From positions 1 through 9,814 of the forward strand of contig CANRQD010000049.1 in the NCBI GenBank assembly GCA_947632685.1: a stretch of 9,814 nt of DNA. Reading direction: 5' to 3'. The translations under genes were made by a program, and so were the position numbers. Below, in pieces: positions 1 to 6,707 of the stretch. This DNA is from an uncultured Bacilli bacterium (GTDB taxonomy: Bacteria; Bacillota_I; Bacilli_A; RF39; UBA660). The notes under the pieces are model-generated. The model searched no databases and had not been told where the DNA came from. It worked only from the letters and a program-made list of their open reading frames with translations. Within the stretch, counting starts at the first letter, position 1. The number at the start of each line of letters is the position of its first letter.

Positions 1-20
1 CCCCCAGTGCATTTTGTCAA
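1..20 (-). promoter_or_regulatory. Partial promoter: TTGACA -35 box with a G-tract in the spacer, cut by the window edge
   Basis: On the minus strand a perfect TTGACA lies at 20-15. It is followed by nine bases (AAATGCACT, 14-6) and then at least five G's (5-1) that run off the window. It sits just downstream of the yihY terminator, where a new leftward transcription unit would begin. The -10 box and the gene would lie outside the window, so this is half a promoter. Its layout matches the right edge of the window (see 9788-9814). The -35 match is seen directly; promoter function is inferred. Confidence 0.45.
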
Positions 21-43
21 TAAATTTTTTACGGTCATGATTG

Positions 44-76
44 AAAAAATAAAAAAAGACCTATTTTTTTAAGGTC
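44..76 (-). terminator. Intrinsic terminator of the envelope operon
   Basis: The minus strand reads GACCT (76-72), a nine-base A-rich loop (71-63), AGGTC (62-58), then seven T's, an A and six T's (57-44). This is a 5-bp GC-containing stem with a long T-tail, and AAA/TTT outside the stem could extend it after one T-T mismatch. The yihY stop codon TAG (63-61) lies inside the hairpin, so the terminator starts within the coding sequence. The stem is short, but the tail is strong and the position at the end of a unit fits. Confidence 0.75.
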
Positions 77-903
77 ATTTGCATAGTTTCAAAATCATCT
101 TTTTTTGTATTCGAAGCATTAAAAGCCATTCCTAGTACAAATATATATGAAAGTATATATACCCACATTAGTAAAAATAATATATCTGAAATACTACCAT
201 AGAAAAGGTTATAATTAGAAAATGTTCCAGCATATATTGCATATAATTTTGTTGCTAAAATCCAACCCACTGTTGTAAATATTGCACCAGAAAAAGTAGT
301 CTTTGATTTTATCTTTCTATCAGGTGCTAAAGTATAAAGAAGTTTTATATTAAAAAATACTATTATAATTGATATTGGATATTGCAAAATATTATATATA
401 TTTCTAGCTAAATTAACTGCAGAAATATCACTTATATTAGAAGTTATAATATTAAATATCGTATCACCAAATACAGGAACTACAAGTAAGAATAATATAA
501 CTAATACTAAAATAATTGTCATACCTATAGCTTTTAATCTTCTTTGAAAAAAGCCTTTATTTTTAACATCATACATGTGATTAGATGTAATAATCATTGA
601 ATGACATCCATTGGAAGCTAAAATAAATGCGGATATAAAAAATACTGCAATATTAAAGGTCATACCATCCCCAGAGACATAAGTTATTAAATTATCTGTT
701 AATTCAAATGGAAAAATTGAATCTAATATATTTTCAATTTTATATGCAGAAACAGATAAATATCCCGCTATAGTTCCTACTAAGGCAATCAAAGGAATAA
801 GTGAAACTACAAAGAAAAAAGCGAGTTGTCCAGGTAAAACTCTCATATCAGGTCTAGATATATAAGTTATAACTTTTTTTAAACCCTCTCTAACTCGCTC
901 CAT
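61..903 (-). CDS. YihY/BrkB-family integral membrane protein
   Basis: This 280-aa protein has about six hydrophobic segments, at roughly 24-49, 84-106, 126-149, 172-192, 204-226 and 238-262. The family signatures are visible: an early PGQLAFFFVVSLIPL segment, a YTLAPDR stretch near 190-196, and the C-terminal NYNLFYGS (230-237) with LLMWVYILSYIFVLGMAFN (244-262). The family was once misnamed ribonuclease BN; its members are inner-membrane proteins whose substrate is not settled, so no transport function is claimed here. The ATG at 903 has an AGGGAGA Shine-Dalgarno (917-911) that begins right after the stop codon of the upstream sensor gene. The two genes are 14 bases apart and probably translationally coupled. 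It is the last gene of a three-gene unit, followed by a terminator. Length and architecture are normal for the family. Confidence 0.92.
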   Translation of the reverse strand: MERVREGLKKVITYISRPDMRVLPGQLAFFFVVSLIPLIALVGTIAGYLSVSAYKIENILDSIFPFELTDNLITYVSGDGMTFNIAVFFISAFILASNGCHSMIITSNHMYDVKNKGFFQRRLKAIGMTIILVLVILFLLVVPVFGDTIFNIITSNISDISAVNLARNIYNILQYPISIIIVFFNIKLLYTLAPDRKIKSKTTFSGAIFTTVGWILATKLYAIYAGTFSNYNLFYGSISDILFLLMWVYILSYIFVLGMAFNASNTKKDDFETMQMTLKK

Positions 904-917
904 TCTTACTTCTCCCT

Positions 918-2957
918 TTATTTAAAATCTTCTTTATTAGCTATCATTTCTAATGTAGCTTCATTAATAGCATCATCAAGTGTCTTAATTTCATCATCAA
1001 TCATACTATATCCAACACCTGCACCAAATTCATGAGGTAATTTTTTCATCTCTTTTGATAATTTTTTAGTATAAGTATCTATTTGTCTTTCACTATAACC
1101 AACTAAGTATATTAAGAATTCATTACCATCTGTTCTAATAATTTCACTATTTTCAAGTTGTGTATTAACTAAAATACCAGCAGCTTCTACAATAAGTTGA
1201 TCTCCTTCTTCATGACCATAATTATCATTAACATACTTAACATTATTTAAATCTATCATAACAATAGCTTGTGGATAAACATTTGAATTTTCCCATTCAG
1301 GCATTTTTGCATTTAAATAATTACGATTTTTTAATGAAGTTAACATATCTGTATATTTATGTCTATCAGTTATTTTAACTTTTTTATTTTCTTTTTTCTT
1401 CTTAGCGATTTTTACAATCAATAATATAATAATAATTGGAATAAATATTATAGCTAAAATAATTGTATATACTACACCAAAACTACTATCTTCTAAAATT
1501 GAAGAATTCATACTAGATAATCCACTATTTTTATAATTGTAATATGAATTAGTATTAATAGTATAATTAATTAAATTATAAAAAGCTTTATTATTATTCT
1601 TAATCATAAATTTATAATCATTCATCATAGTATCAACATAAAGTAATGTATATTTACTAAATTTAGATTTATGATACTTATCATATACATTTCTATCTAC
1701 AACAATTAATTTACCATCTGCGTTTTTTATTAAATTATCTATAGTAGAATAAGTTTTTATATTAGCCTTTGCATTATTTGAAACATAATTATATAACGAA
1801 TTATCAGAAAGCATTGCAATATCTTTATCTTTTAAACTTTCAAATGAATTAACTATATAATTATCTTTAGCATCACCTAATACAACATAATCTTCAATAA
1901 ATGTAGATAACGTTGCTTCATAACTTTTATTAGTTATACCATAATAATCAAAATACATATCTATTTCTTTATTATTAATAGCTTCTTCTAGTTCTTTTTT
2001 ATTTGAATATTTTTTATATGAAAAATCTATATTTGCAAGTCTAGATATTCTATTTAAATATTCTCCTGCAATACCTACTATTTTTCCATTTTTCTTAACC
2101 TCATAAGGACTATTCTCTATATAACCATATGTATAAGTTTTAGATATTAATGCAGTCTTATCTTTTGAACTTAATTTATTTTCTTTAACATAGTAATTGA
2201 AATATTCTTTATCATATTCATTTACAAATTTTGTATTTTTCCATTTGTTATAATATTTATTAATAATATTATTAAGTTCTTCATTATCATCAGATAATGT
2301 TAAAACTATTTTTTTAGTAAATTCTGTAAAATAATAGTTAATAGAATAATCACTATTAGATATAGTTTTATCTAAATACATAATGTTAGGAACTATAATC
2401 ATATCTACTTCATTAGCATTTAAGGCTTTATACATATCATCTATAGATTTATAGGTTTTATATGATATATTAGTAGCAGATTTTAAATAATAACTAACTA
2501 AATCTTTATCATTCTCAAATACCCCATATGTTAAATTTTTCATATCTTTTATATGATTAATTCTTTGATATTGTTTTCCTATAGCAATATAATAATCATT
2601 AAATAAAAGTAAATCTTTTTTAGTTAATTTACTATCGTCATCTAATATTCTAAATCTAACTCCAGTTGTTGAAGGATTACTTGTTTTTAAATATGGAATT
2701 TCATTAATTGATAAGCCAACGTTTTTCTTTAAGTCACTTATTAAATCGTAGAATACACCCTCACCTTCCATACCATAGATTGGATAGTCATTTATAACTT
2801 CGATATCTACATCTTTACTTTTATTTTCTTGAACCCATCTTTTTTCATTAACTGTTAAAGAGGTAGTTTTGTCTTCATTGTTATAATATCTATATACAAA
2901 TATAAAGGTTACTATAGCAATTATTACTGCTATAATAAAAATCAACTTTTTTTTCAT
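918..2957 (-). CDS. Membrane sensor with two SBP-like domains and a degenerate GGDEF domain
   Basis: Using the ATG at 2957, the protein is 679 aa. An N-terminal membrane segment (about 4-22) precedes an extracytoplasmic region that looks like two bacterial solute-binding-protein (family 3) domains, about 36-258 and 273-470. The first opens with EKRWVQENK, like the EvgS/BvgS-type sensors. A second membrane segment (about 494-517) and a Lys-rich stretch lead to a GGDEF domain (about 530-679). DMLTSLKNR (537-545), metal-site D569 and the VNDNYGHEEGD block (576-586) are kept. The signature itself is D610-G-N-E-F614 instead of GG(D/E)EF, so the third, metal-binding acidic residue is Asn. No RxxD I-site is apparent. 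Diguanylate cyclase activity is therefore doubtful; it may bind GTP or signal through a partner. An in-frame ATG at 2993 lies inside the upstream gene, so the start at 2957 is preferred: it has an SD at 2970-2964 and lies one base after the upstream stop. An uncharged A8 run follows the start codon. Confidence 0.85.
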   Translation of the reverse strand: MKKKLIFIIAVIIAIVTFIFVYRYYNNEDKTTSLTVNEKRWVQENKSKDVDIEVINDYPIYGMEGEGVFYDLISDLKKNVGLSINEIPYLKTSNPSTTGVRFRILDDDSKLTKKDLLLFNDYYIAIGKQYQRINHIKDMKNLTYGVFENDKDLVSYYLKSATNISYKTYKSIDDMYKALNANEVDMIIVPNIMYLDKTISNSDYSINYYFTEFTKKIVLTLSDDNEELNNIINKYYNKWKNTKFVNEYDKEYFNYYVKENKLSSKDKTALISKTYTYGYIENSPYEVKKNGKIVGIAGEYLNRISRLANIDFSYKKYSNKKELEEAINNKEIDMYFDYYGITNKSYEATLSTFIEDYVVLGDAKDNYIVNSFESLKDKDIAMLSDNSLYNYVSNNAKANIKTYSTIDNLIKNADGKLIVVDRNVYDKYHKSKFSKYTLLYVDTMMNDYKFMIKNNNKAFYNLINYTINTNSYYNYKNSGLSSMNSSILEDSSFGVVYTIILAIIFIPIIIILLIVKIAKKKKENKKVKITDRHKYTDMLTSLKNRNYLNAKMPEWENSNVYPQAIVMIDLNNVKYVNDNYGHEEGDQLIVEAAGILVNTQLENSEIIRTDGNEFLIYLVGYSERQIDTYTKKLSKEMKKLPHEFGAGVGYSMIDDEIKTLDDAINEATLEMIANKEDFK

Positions 2958-2958
2958 T

Positions 2959-3420
2959 TTATGCCACCCTATCTTTAGTCCAAGTAAAGCCATCTCTAGA
3001 GTTTTGTTTATAACCTATAATTGGAAAATCACCTGTACCAATATCCTTTTTTATAAATACTTGAAAATCATAGAAACTTTTCTGATCTGTATCAAAAACT
3101 TCTAAAACTTTGTCTGCTAAAGCTTTAGCTGTATCAATACCAACATCATCATTCACAGTAATGATTACATTAATAATTTTTCCTTGTAAATCATATTCAC
3201 ATTTTTTAACCGCACTATCTTCTTCAATTTTATTTATTAAAGCCTCTTTTTCATTTTTTCTAACTTTAACATTTTCAATTCCATCTAGTCTAGAACCATA
3301 TAAAGCATTAGAGCTACCAGAAAAGAAAAGTTGTTTTGCTATAAAGGCTACTATAATTAAAATTAATAAAAATACTATTGCTGCTACTACAATTTTATGT
3401 TCTTTAATATATTTTTTCAT
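2959..3420 (-). CDS. Small membrane-anchored protein of unknown function
   Basis: I do not recognise this family. The protein is 153 aa. A short basic N-terminus (KKYIKEHK) leads into one strong hydrophobic segment (about 10-29), with no lipobox and no clear cleavage site. This predicts an anchored protein with a soluble domain of about 120 aa outside the membrane. That domain looks mixed alpha/beta: a charged helix (about 57-68), a strand pair around the single Cys and an IINVIITV stretch, a helix (about 97-109), and a final FQVFIKKDIG strand. The C-terminus reads GFTWTKDRVA. It is the first gene of a unit with its own promoter and is followed after one base by the sensor gene, so a role as accessory or partner of that sensor is a reasonable inference. 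The ATG at 3420 has a weak SD (AGGGG) about ten bases upstream. Confidence 0.8.
   Translation of the reverse strand: MKKYIKEHKIVVAAIVFLLILIIVAFIAKQLFFSGSSNALYGSRLDGIENVKVRKNEKEALINKIEEDSAVKKCEYDLQGKIINVIITVNDDVGIDTAKALADKVLEVFDTDQKSFYDFQVFIKKDIGTGDFPIIGYKQNSRDGFTWTKDRVA
2964..2970 (-). promoter_or_regulatory. Ribosome binding site that sets the start of the GGDEF sensor
   Basis: AGGGTGG lies six bases before the ATG at 2957 and inside the last codons of the upstream gene, whose TAA (2961-2959) is one base from that ATG. This supports the ATG at 2957 over the in-frame ATG 36 bases upstream. It also suggests translational coupling between the two genes. Confidence 0.7.
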
Positions 3421-3449
3421 ATCATCACATCCCCTAGTCTATATAAACT

Positions 3450-3478
3450 ATTATACACTATGTATTCTATGTTTTCAA
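3450..3478 (-). promoter_or_regulatory. Sigma-A-type promoter of the envelope/sensor operon
   Basis: The minus strand carries TTGAAA (3478-3473), a 17-base spacer and a perfect TATAAT (3455-3450). This is the best-formed complete promoter in the window. Transcription would start near 3443, giving a leader of about 23 bases with AGGGG as the SD. The -35 box begins on the base after the gatB stop codon (TAA, 3481-3479). Confidence 0.75.
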
Positions 3479-4903
3479 TTACTTATTTAATTCCTGAATT
3501 AAAATATCACTAACTAATTTGGGATTAGCACTACCTTTAGTTTCTTTCATGATTTGTCCCATTAAATATTTTAAAGCTCTGTCTTTACCATTTTTATAAT
3601 CAGTAACACTATCAGGATTTTCAGAAATTATTTTTAGTACAATATCATTTAACATATTAGAATCAGTAATATTAGAAATACCACATTCCTTTATTATTTC
3701 ATCTATTGTCTTATCTTCTTCTAATATTTTATCTAGGATATCTTTTAAGTTTTTACTAGTTAAAGTATTATCAGATATTTTATTAACTAAATCTGAAAAT
3801 TTTTCTATAGTTAATTTGGTATCATTAATATTTTTTTCTTCACGATTTAAATATGCAGAAATATCACCTAAAAGTAAATTAGTTGCTTCTTTAAAATTTA
3901 AATCTGTATCAATAAAGTTATTTAGATAGTCACTTAAATCTCTATTAGCAATTAACTTATTAGCATTAACTAAACTAACACCTTTAGATATATATATTTC
4001 TCTTCTTTCATCAGGAAGCATTGGTAAACTTTTAATTGCTGAATTAATCACCTCGTCTGTTAACACGATATATGGAATATCTGGTTCAGGAAAATACCTA
4101 TAATCATTTCCAGTTTCTTTAACACGCATTAAAACTGTATCACCTAATTTATCATCAAAACGACGAGTTTGTTCCTTAAAAGATTCTCCTTTATCAAGTA
4201 AATTAGATTGTCTTTTAATTTCACATTCTATAGCAAGTTTTACATTAGAAATAGAACCTATATTTTTAATTTCACACTTTACACCAAAAGGATCGGTTAT
4301 ATTTTTTCTTATTGATACATTTGCATCTGCTCTCATAGAACCTTCTTCCATTTTACAATCAGATATATCACTATAGAAAAGTAATTCACGTAATTTTTCT
4401 AAGTATAATTTAGCTTCCAAACTTGTACTTATGCAAGGTTTAGTAACTATTTCAATAAGTGGAACTCCTGCTCTATTAAAATCTAGTAAACTAACTTTTC
4501 CACGATGGGCACTTTTACAAGTATCTTCCTCAATATGAATTTCTTCTATTTCTATTTTTTTCTTTTCACCATCTATTTCTATTTCTACATAACCATCATA
4601 ACCAATAGGAGTACGTGCTTCAGTTATTTGATAATTTTTAGGATTGTCTGGATAAAAATAATTTTTACGATCAAAATGCTGTGTTTTTCTTATCTTACAA
4701 TTTAGGACATGAGCAGCTTTAATTGCTGTATTTATAACCTCCATATTTATTGTGGGAAGTGTACCAGGATAACCTAGATCAATAACATTAGTCAAACTAT
4801 TAGCCATTTGTCCATAACCATTTTTACTAGATGAAAATATTTTAGTATTAGTTTTAAGTTCTACATGAACCTCTATACCTATTGTTTCAATATACTTAGT
4901 CAT
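3479..4903 (-). CDS. gatB: Aspartyl/glutamyl-tRNA(Asn/Gln) amidotransferase subunit B
   Basis: GatB is the kinase-like, tRNA-binding subunit of GatCAB. It activates the side chain of misacylated Glu-tRNA(Gln), and often Asp-tRNA(Asn), for amidation by ammonia from GatA. With the ATG at 4903 the protein is 474 aa, close to the usual 475 or so. Diagnostic stretches are ETIGIEVHVEL (6-16), DLGYPGTLP (42-50), DRKNYFYPDNPKNYQIT (78-94), EEIHIEEDTCKSAHRG (120-135), DFNRAGVPLIEIV (141-153), MEEGSMRADANVSIR (185-199) and YRYFPEPDIP (268-277). These are followed by a helical YqeY-like tail domain from about 330. A GTG at 4915 is in frame but is part of the SD, and the ATG gives the usual N-terminus. 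The gene overlaps gatA by eight bases (4903-4896). No terminator is visible after it, so read-through into the next unit is possible. Confidence 0.97.
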   Translation of the reverse strand: MTKYIETIGIEVHVELKTNTKIFSSSKNGYGQMANSLTNVIDLGYPGTLPTINMEVINTAIKAAHVLNCKIRKTQHFDRKNYFYPDNPKNYQITEARTPIGYDGYVEIEIDGEKKKIEIEEIHIEEDTCKSAHRGKVSLLDFNRAGVPLIEIVTKPCISTSLEAKLYLEKLRELLFYSDISDCKMEEGSMRADANVSIRKNITDPFGVKCEIKNIGSISNVKLAIECEIKRQSNLLDKGESFKEQTRRFDDKLGDTVLMRVKETGNDYRYFPEPDIPYIVLTDEVINSAIKSLPMLPDERREIYISKGVSLVNANKLIANRDLSDYLNNFIDTDLNFKEATNLLLGDISAYLNREEKNINDTKLTIEKFSDLVNKISDNTLTSKNLKDILDKILEEDKTIDEIIKECGISNITDSNMLNDIVLKIISENPDSVTDYKNGKDRALKYLMGQIMKETKGSANPKLVSDILIQELNK

Positions 4904-6353
4904 TATTATCACCACCAGATGGAGTTAAATCTAAATTTAATTCTTTTTCTATAAAACTGCCTAATTTATATATCTTAGCTTCATCAAAAGGAGCACCAAT
5001 AATTTGCATTCCAATAGGTAAATGATCTATAGAAAAACCTATTGGTAAATTCATACCAGGTAGACCTGCCATGTTAACAGGAATTGTTAATATATCATCC
5101 ATAAAAGCTTTAACTGCATCATCCAAATCACAACCTAATGGATAAGCTTTAGTAGTAGCAGTAGGACCAATAATTAAATCATATTTTTTAAAAACATTTA
5201 AAAATGAATTTCTCATTTTATTTCTAATAGCCATAGCTTTATTATAATAAGTAGTAGCATTTTCTCCACTTAATAAATAACTACCTATCATAATTCTTCT
5301 TTTTACTTCATTACCAAATCCAAATCTTCTAGTTTTTAAATATAAGTCATCTATATTTTTAGGATTTTCATAGCTATAACCATATCTTATACCATCAAAT
5401 CGCGCTAAATTAGAACTTGCCTCACCCATTGCAATAATCTGATATAGAGGTACAGCCTTATCAATATAATCTATATCAACATAATCAACAGTACAATTTT
5501 TACTCTTTAATATTTGAACTACATCATTAAGCTTATTCTTTATTTCCATATCAATAGCATCATTAACATAAAAATTAGGTATAGCTATTTTCATACCACT
5601 AATATCTTCTCCAATTAATCTAGTAAAATCTTCTGAAGTATCAAAACTAGTTAAATCATTTTTACTTTTTCCACAAATAGTGTTTAAAACTACTGCATTT
5701 TCATAAACATTTCTAGTCATAGGTCCTATTTGATCAAGACTTGATGCAAAGGCAATTAAACCATATCTAGATACACGACCATAGGTAGGCTTTAGACCAA
5801 CTATTCCACAGAAGCTTGAAGGTTGTCTAATTGAACCACCTGTATCAGAGCCAAGTGCAATAGGAGTAATTCTAGCACTTACTACTGCTGCAGAGCCACC
5901 TGATGAACCTCCAGGTACTAACTTTTTATTCCAAGGATTTTTAGTATGACCGAAATATGAAGTTTGTGTAGATGATCCCATAGCAAATTCATCCATATTT
6001 GCTTTACCAACTATAATCATTCCACTATCATTAATCTTTTTTATGACATCAGCATCATATATAGGAATAAAGTTTTCTAACATTTTAGATGCTGCCGTTG
6101 TTCTTAAATCTTTAGTAACTATATTATCTTTTATAGCAATTGGAATTCCATATGTTAATGAAGTAATTTCCTTATCTTCCAATTCTTTAGCTCTTTTTAA
6201 CGCTTCTTCCTTATTTAAAGTAATAAAACAATTAAGATCCTTATTCTTTTCAATTCTATCAAAACATTCTAATACTAAATCAGTAGGTGTAATCTCTTTT
6301 TTCTTAAGTAATTTATTAATTTCAACTAAATCTAAATCTAAATATTTACTCAT
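4896..6353 (-). CDS. gatA: Aspartyl/glutamyl-tRNA amidotransferase subunit A (amidase)
   Basis: GatA is the glutaminase subunit of GatCAB, an amidase-signature enzyme that releases ammonia from glutamine and channels it to GatB. At 485 aa it is normal length. The Ser-cisSer-Lys triad is visible: K75 in GIPIAIKDN, S150 in PGGSSGGSAA and nucleophile S174 in GSDTGGSIRQP. Each is offset by four from the known Staphylococcus aureus residues K79, S154 and S178. The C-terminus (LPIGMQIIGAPFDEAKI) is also typical. The ATG at 6353 overlaps the gatC stop by eight bases and has a GGTGGTG SD (6367-6361). The last codons (Gly-Gly-Asp-Asn-Asn-Asp) double as the gatB ribosome binding site. The complete, intact operon implies that Gln-tRNA, and perhaps Asn-tRNA, is made by transamidation; whether GlnRS is absent cannot be seen here. 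Confidence 0.98.
   Translation of the reverse strand: MSKYLDLDLVEINKLLKKKEITPTDLVLECFDRIEKNKDLNCFITLNKEEALKRAKELEDKEITSLTYGIPIAIKDNIVTKDLRTTAASKMLENFIPIYDADVIKKINDSGMIIVGKANMDEFAMGSSTQTSYFGHTKNPWNKKLVPGGSSGGSAAVVSARITPIALGSDTGGSIRQPSSFCGIVGLKPTYGRVSRYGLIAFASSLDQIGPMTRNVYENAVVLNTICGKSKNDLTSFDTSEDFTRLIGEDISGMKIAIPNFYVNDAIDMEIKNKLNDVVQILKSKNCTVDYVDIDYIDKAVPLYQIIAMGEASSNLARFDGIRYGYSYENPKNIDDLYLKTRRFGFGNEVKRRIMIGSYLLSGENATTYYNKAMAIRNKMRNSFLNVFKKYDLIIGPTATTKAYPLGCDLDDAVKAFMDDILTIPVNMAGLPGMNLPIGFSIDHLPIGMQIIGAPFDEAKIYKLGSFIEKELNLDLTPSGGDNND
4910..4916 (-). promoter_or_regulatory. Ribosome binding site that sets the gatB start
   Basis: GGTGGTG lies six bases before the ATG at 4903, inside the last codons of gatA. 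The alternative GTG start at 4915 falls within this SD, which makes it unlikely. The same GGTGGTGAT string precedes gatA at 6367-6359. Confidence 0.65.
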
Positions 6354-6645
6354 TAGAAATCACCACCGGTACTTCTATATAATTACCACTCTTACGTGGA
6401 GTATTTTTTAATACTTCTTTAGGATCTAACATACCTCCAACTGAATCTTCTCTAAATTCTGAATTATTTTGCCATGGTGCAATTAAATAATCAGTATTAT
6501 TATCATCTATTTCATTAACTGTGTTAACTTGATCTAATAATTCTTTTAATTTTACTTGATATGATTCTAATTCTTCTTCTGTTATTTCTATACGTGCTAG
6601 ATTTGCAACATGTAATACTTCTTCTTTAGTTAATTTATCTTTCAT
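6346..6645 (-). CDS. gatC: Aspartyl/glutamyl-tRNA amidotransferase subunit C
   Basis: GatC is the small subunit that wraps around GatA and stabilises the GatA-GatB complex. This 99-aa protein has the family's usual size and pattern: LTKEEVLHVANLARIEITEEE near the N-terminus (5-25), a helical LLDQVNTVNEID segment, and a C-terminal LREDS-like piece (FREDSVGGM) followed by LKNTPRKSGNYIEVP, where the usual form is AP(R/K)...FF.VP. It is the first gene of gatCAB. The ATG at 6645 has the strongest Shine-Dalgarno in the window, AGGAGG at 6657-6652. The stop codon overlaps the gatA start (6353-6346). Confidence 0.95.
   Translation of the reverse strand: MKDKLTKEEVLHVANLARIEITEEELESYQVKLKELLDQVNTVNEIDDNNTDYLIAPWQNNSEFREDSVGGMLDPKEVLKNTPRKSGNYIEVPVVISNE
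6361..6367 (-). promoter_or_regulatory. Ribosome binding site of gatA inside gatC
   Basis: GGTGGTG lies seven bases before the gatA ATG, within the last codons of gatC. Together with the 8-nt overlap, this supports translational coupling of gatC and gatA. Confidence 0.6.
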
Positions 6646-6667
6646 AAGGCTCCTCCTAATCCAATTT

Positions 6668-6676
6668 ATTATATCA
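6668..6676 (-). promoter_or_regulatory. Extended -10 promoter of gatCAB
   Basis: The minus strand reads TGATATAAT: a perfect TATAAT (6673-6668) with the TGn extension (6676-6674). There is no good -35 box at 17 bases, as is common for extended -10 promoters. Transcription would start near 6661, four bases before the AGGAGG of gatC. The leader is too short for a T-box or riboswitch. Confidence 0.6.
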
Positions 6677-6707
6677 AATAAAAAGTAATAATACCATAAT
6701 TATTACT
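6676..6707 (-). terminator. Probable weak intrinsic terminator of ligA
   Basis: A perfect 9-bp inverted repeat, AGTAATAAT (6707-6699) and ATTATTACT (6692-6684), has a six-base loop and is followed by TTTTATTT (6683-6676). The ligA stop codon TAG (6708-6706) overlaps the first stem bases. Only one G-C pair is present, so termination may be partial and gatCAB could receive some read-through. The T-tail abuts the gatCAB extended -10 box. Confidence 0.5.

Noticed and set aside
2947..2954. A8 run after the start codon of the GGDEF gene as a slippage switch
   Set aside because: Runs of seven or eight A or T occur in several genes here and are expected with Lys-rich, AT-rich coding. Nothing else points to frame switching.
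2958..2993. Twelve-residue upstream extension of the GGDEF sensor
   Set aside because: It would overlap the end of the upstream gene by 35 bases, has no visible SD, and puts a non-hydrophobic stretch before a clean MKKK-plus-membrane-segment start. The ATG at 2957 with AGGGTGG is better.
3110..3490. Open reading frame on the plus strand opposite the 153-aa gene
   Set aside because: It is antisense to a well-supported gene with promoter and SD, and its translation is Ser/Ile/Phe-rich low-complexity sequence typical of the complement of AT-rich coding DNA. Plus-strand frames at 4505-4705, 6043-6411, 9162-9380 and 9338-9565 were dropped for the same reason.
4904..4915. GTG start for gatB
   Set aside because: The GTG is inside the GGTGGTG Shine-Dalgarno, and the ATG at 4903 gives the normal GatB N-terminus.
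6646..6705. T-box or riboswitch leader for gatCAB
   Set aside because: The space between ligA and gatC is 60 bases and the predicted leader is about 16 bases, far too short for such elements.
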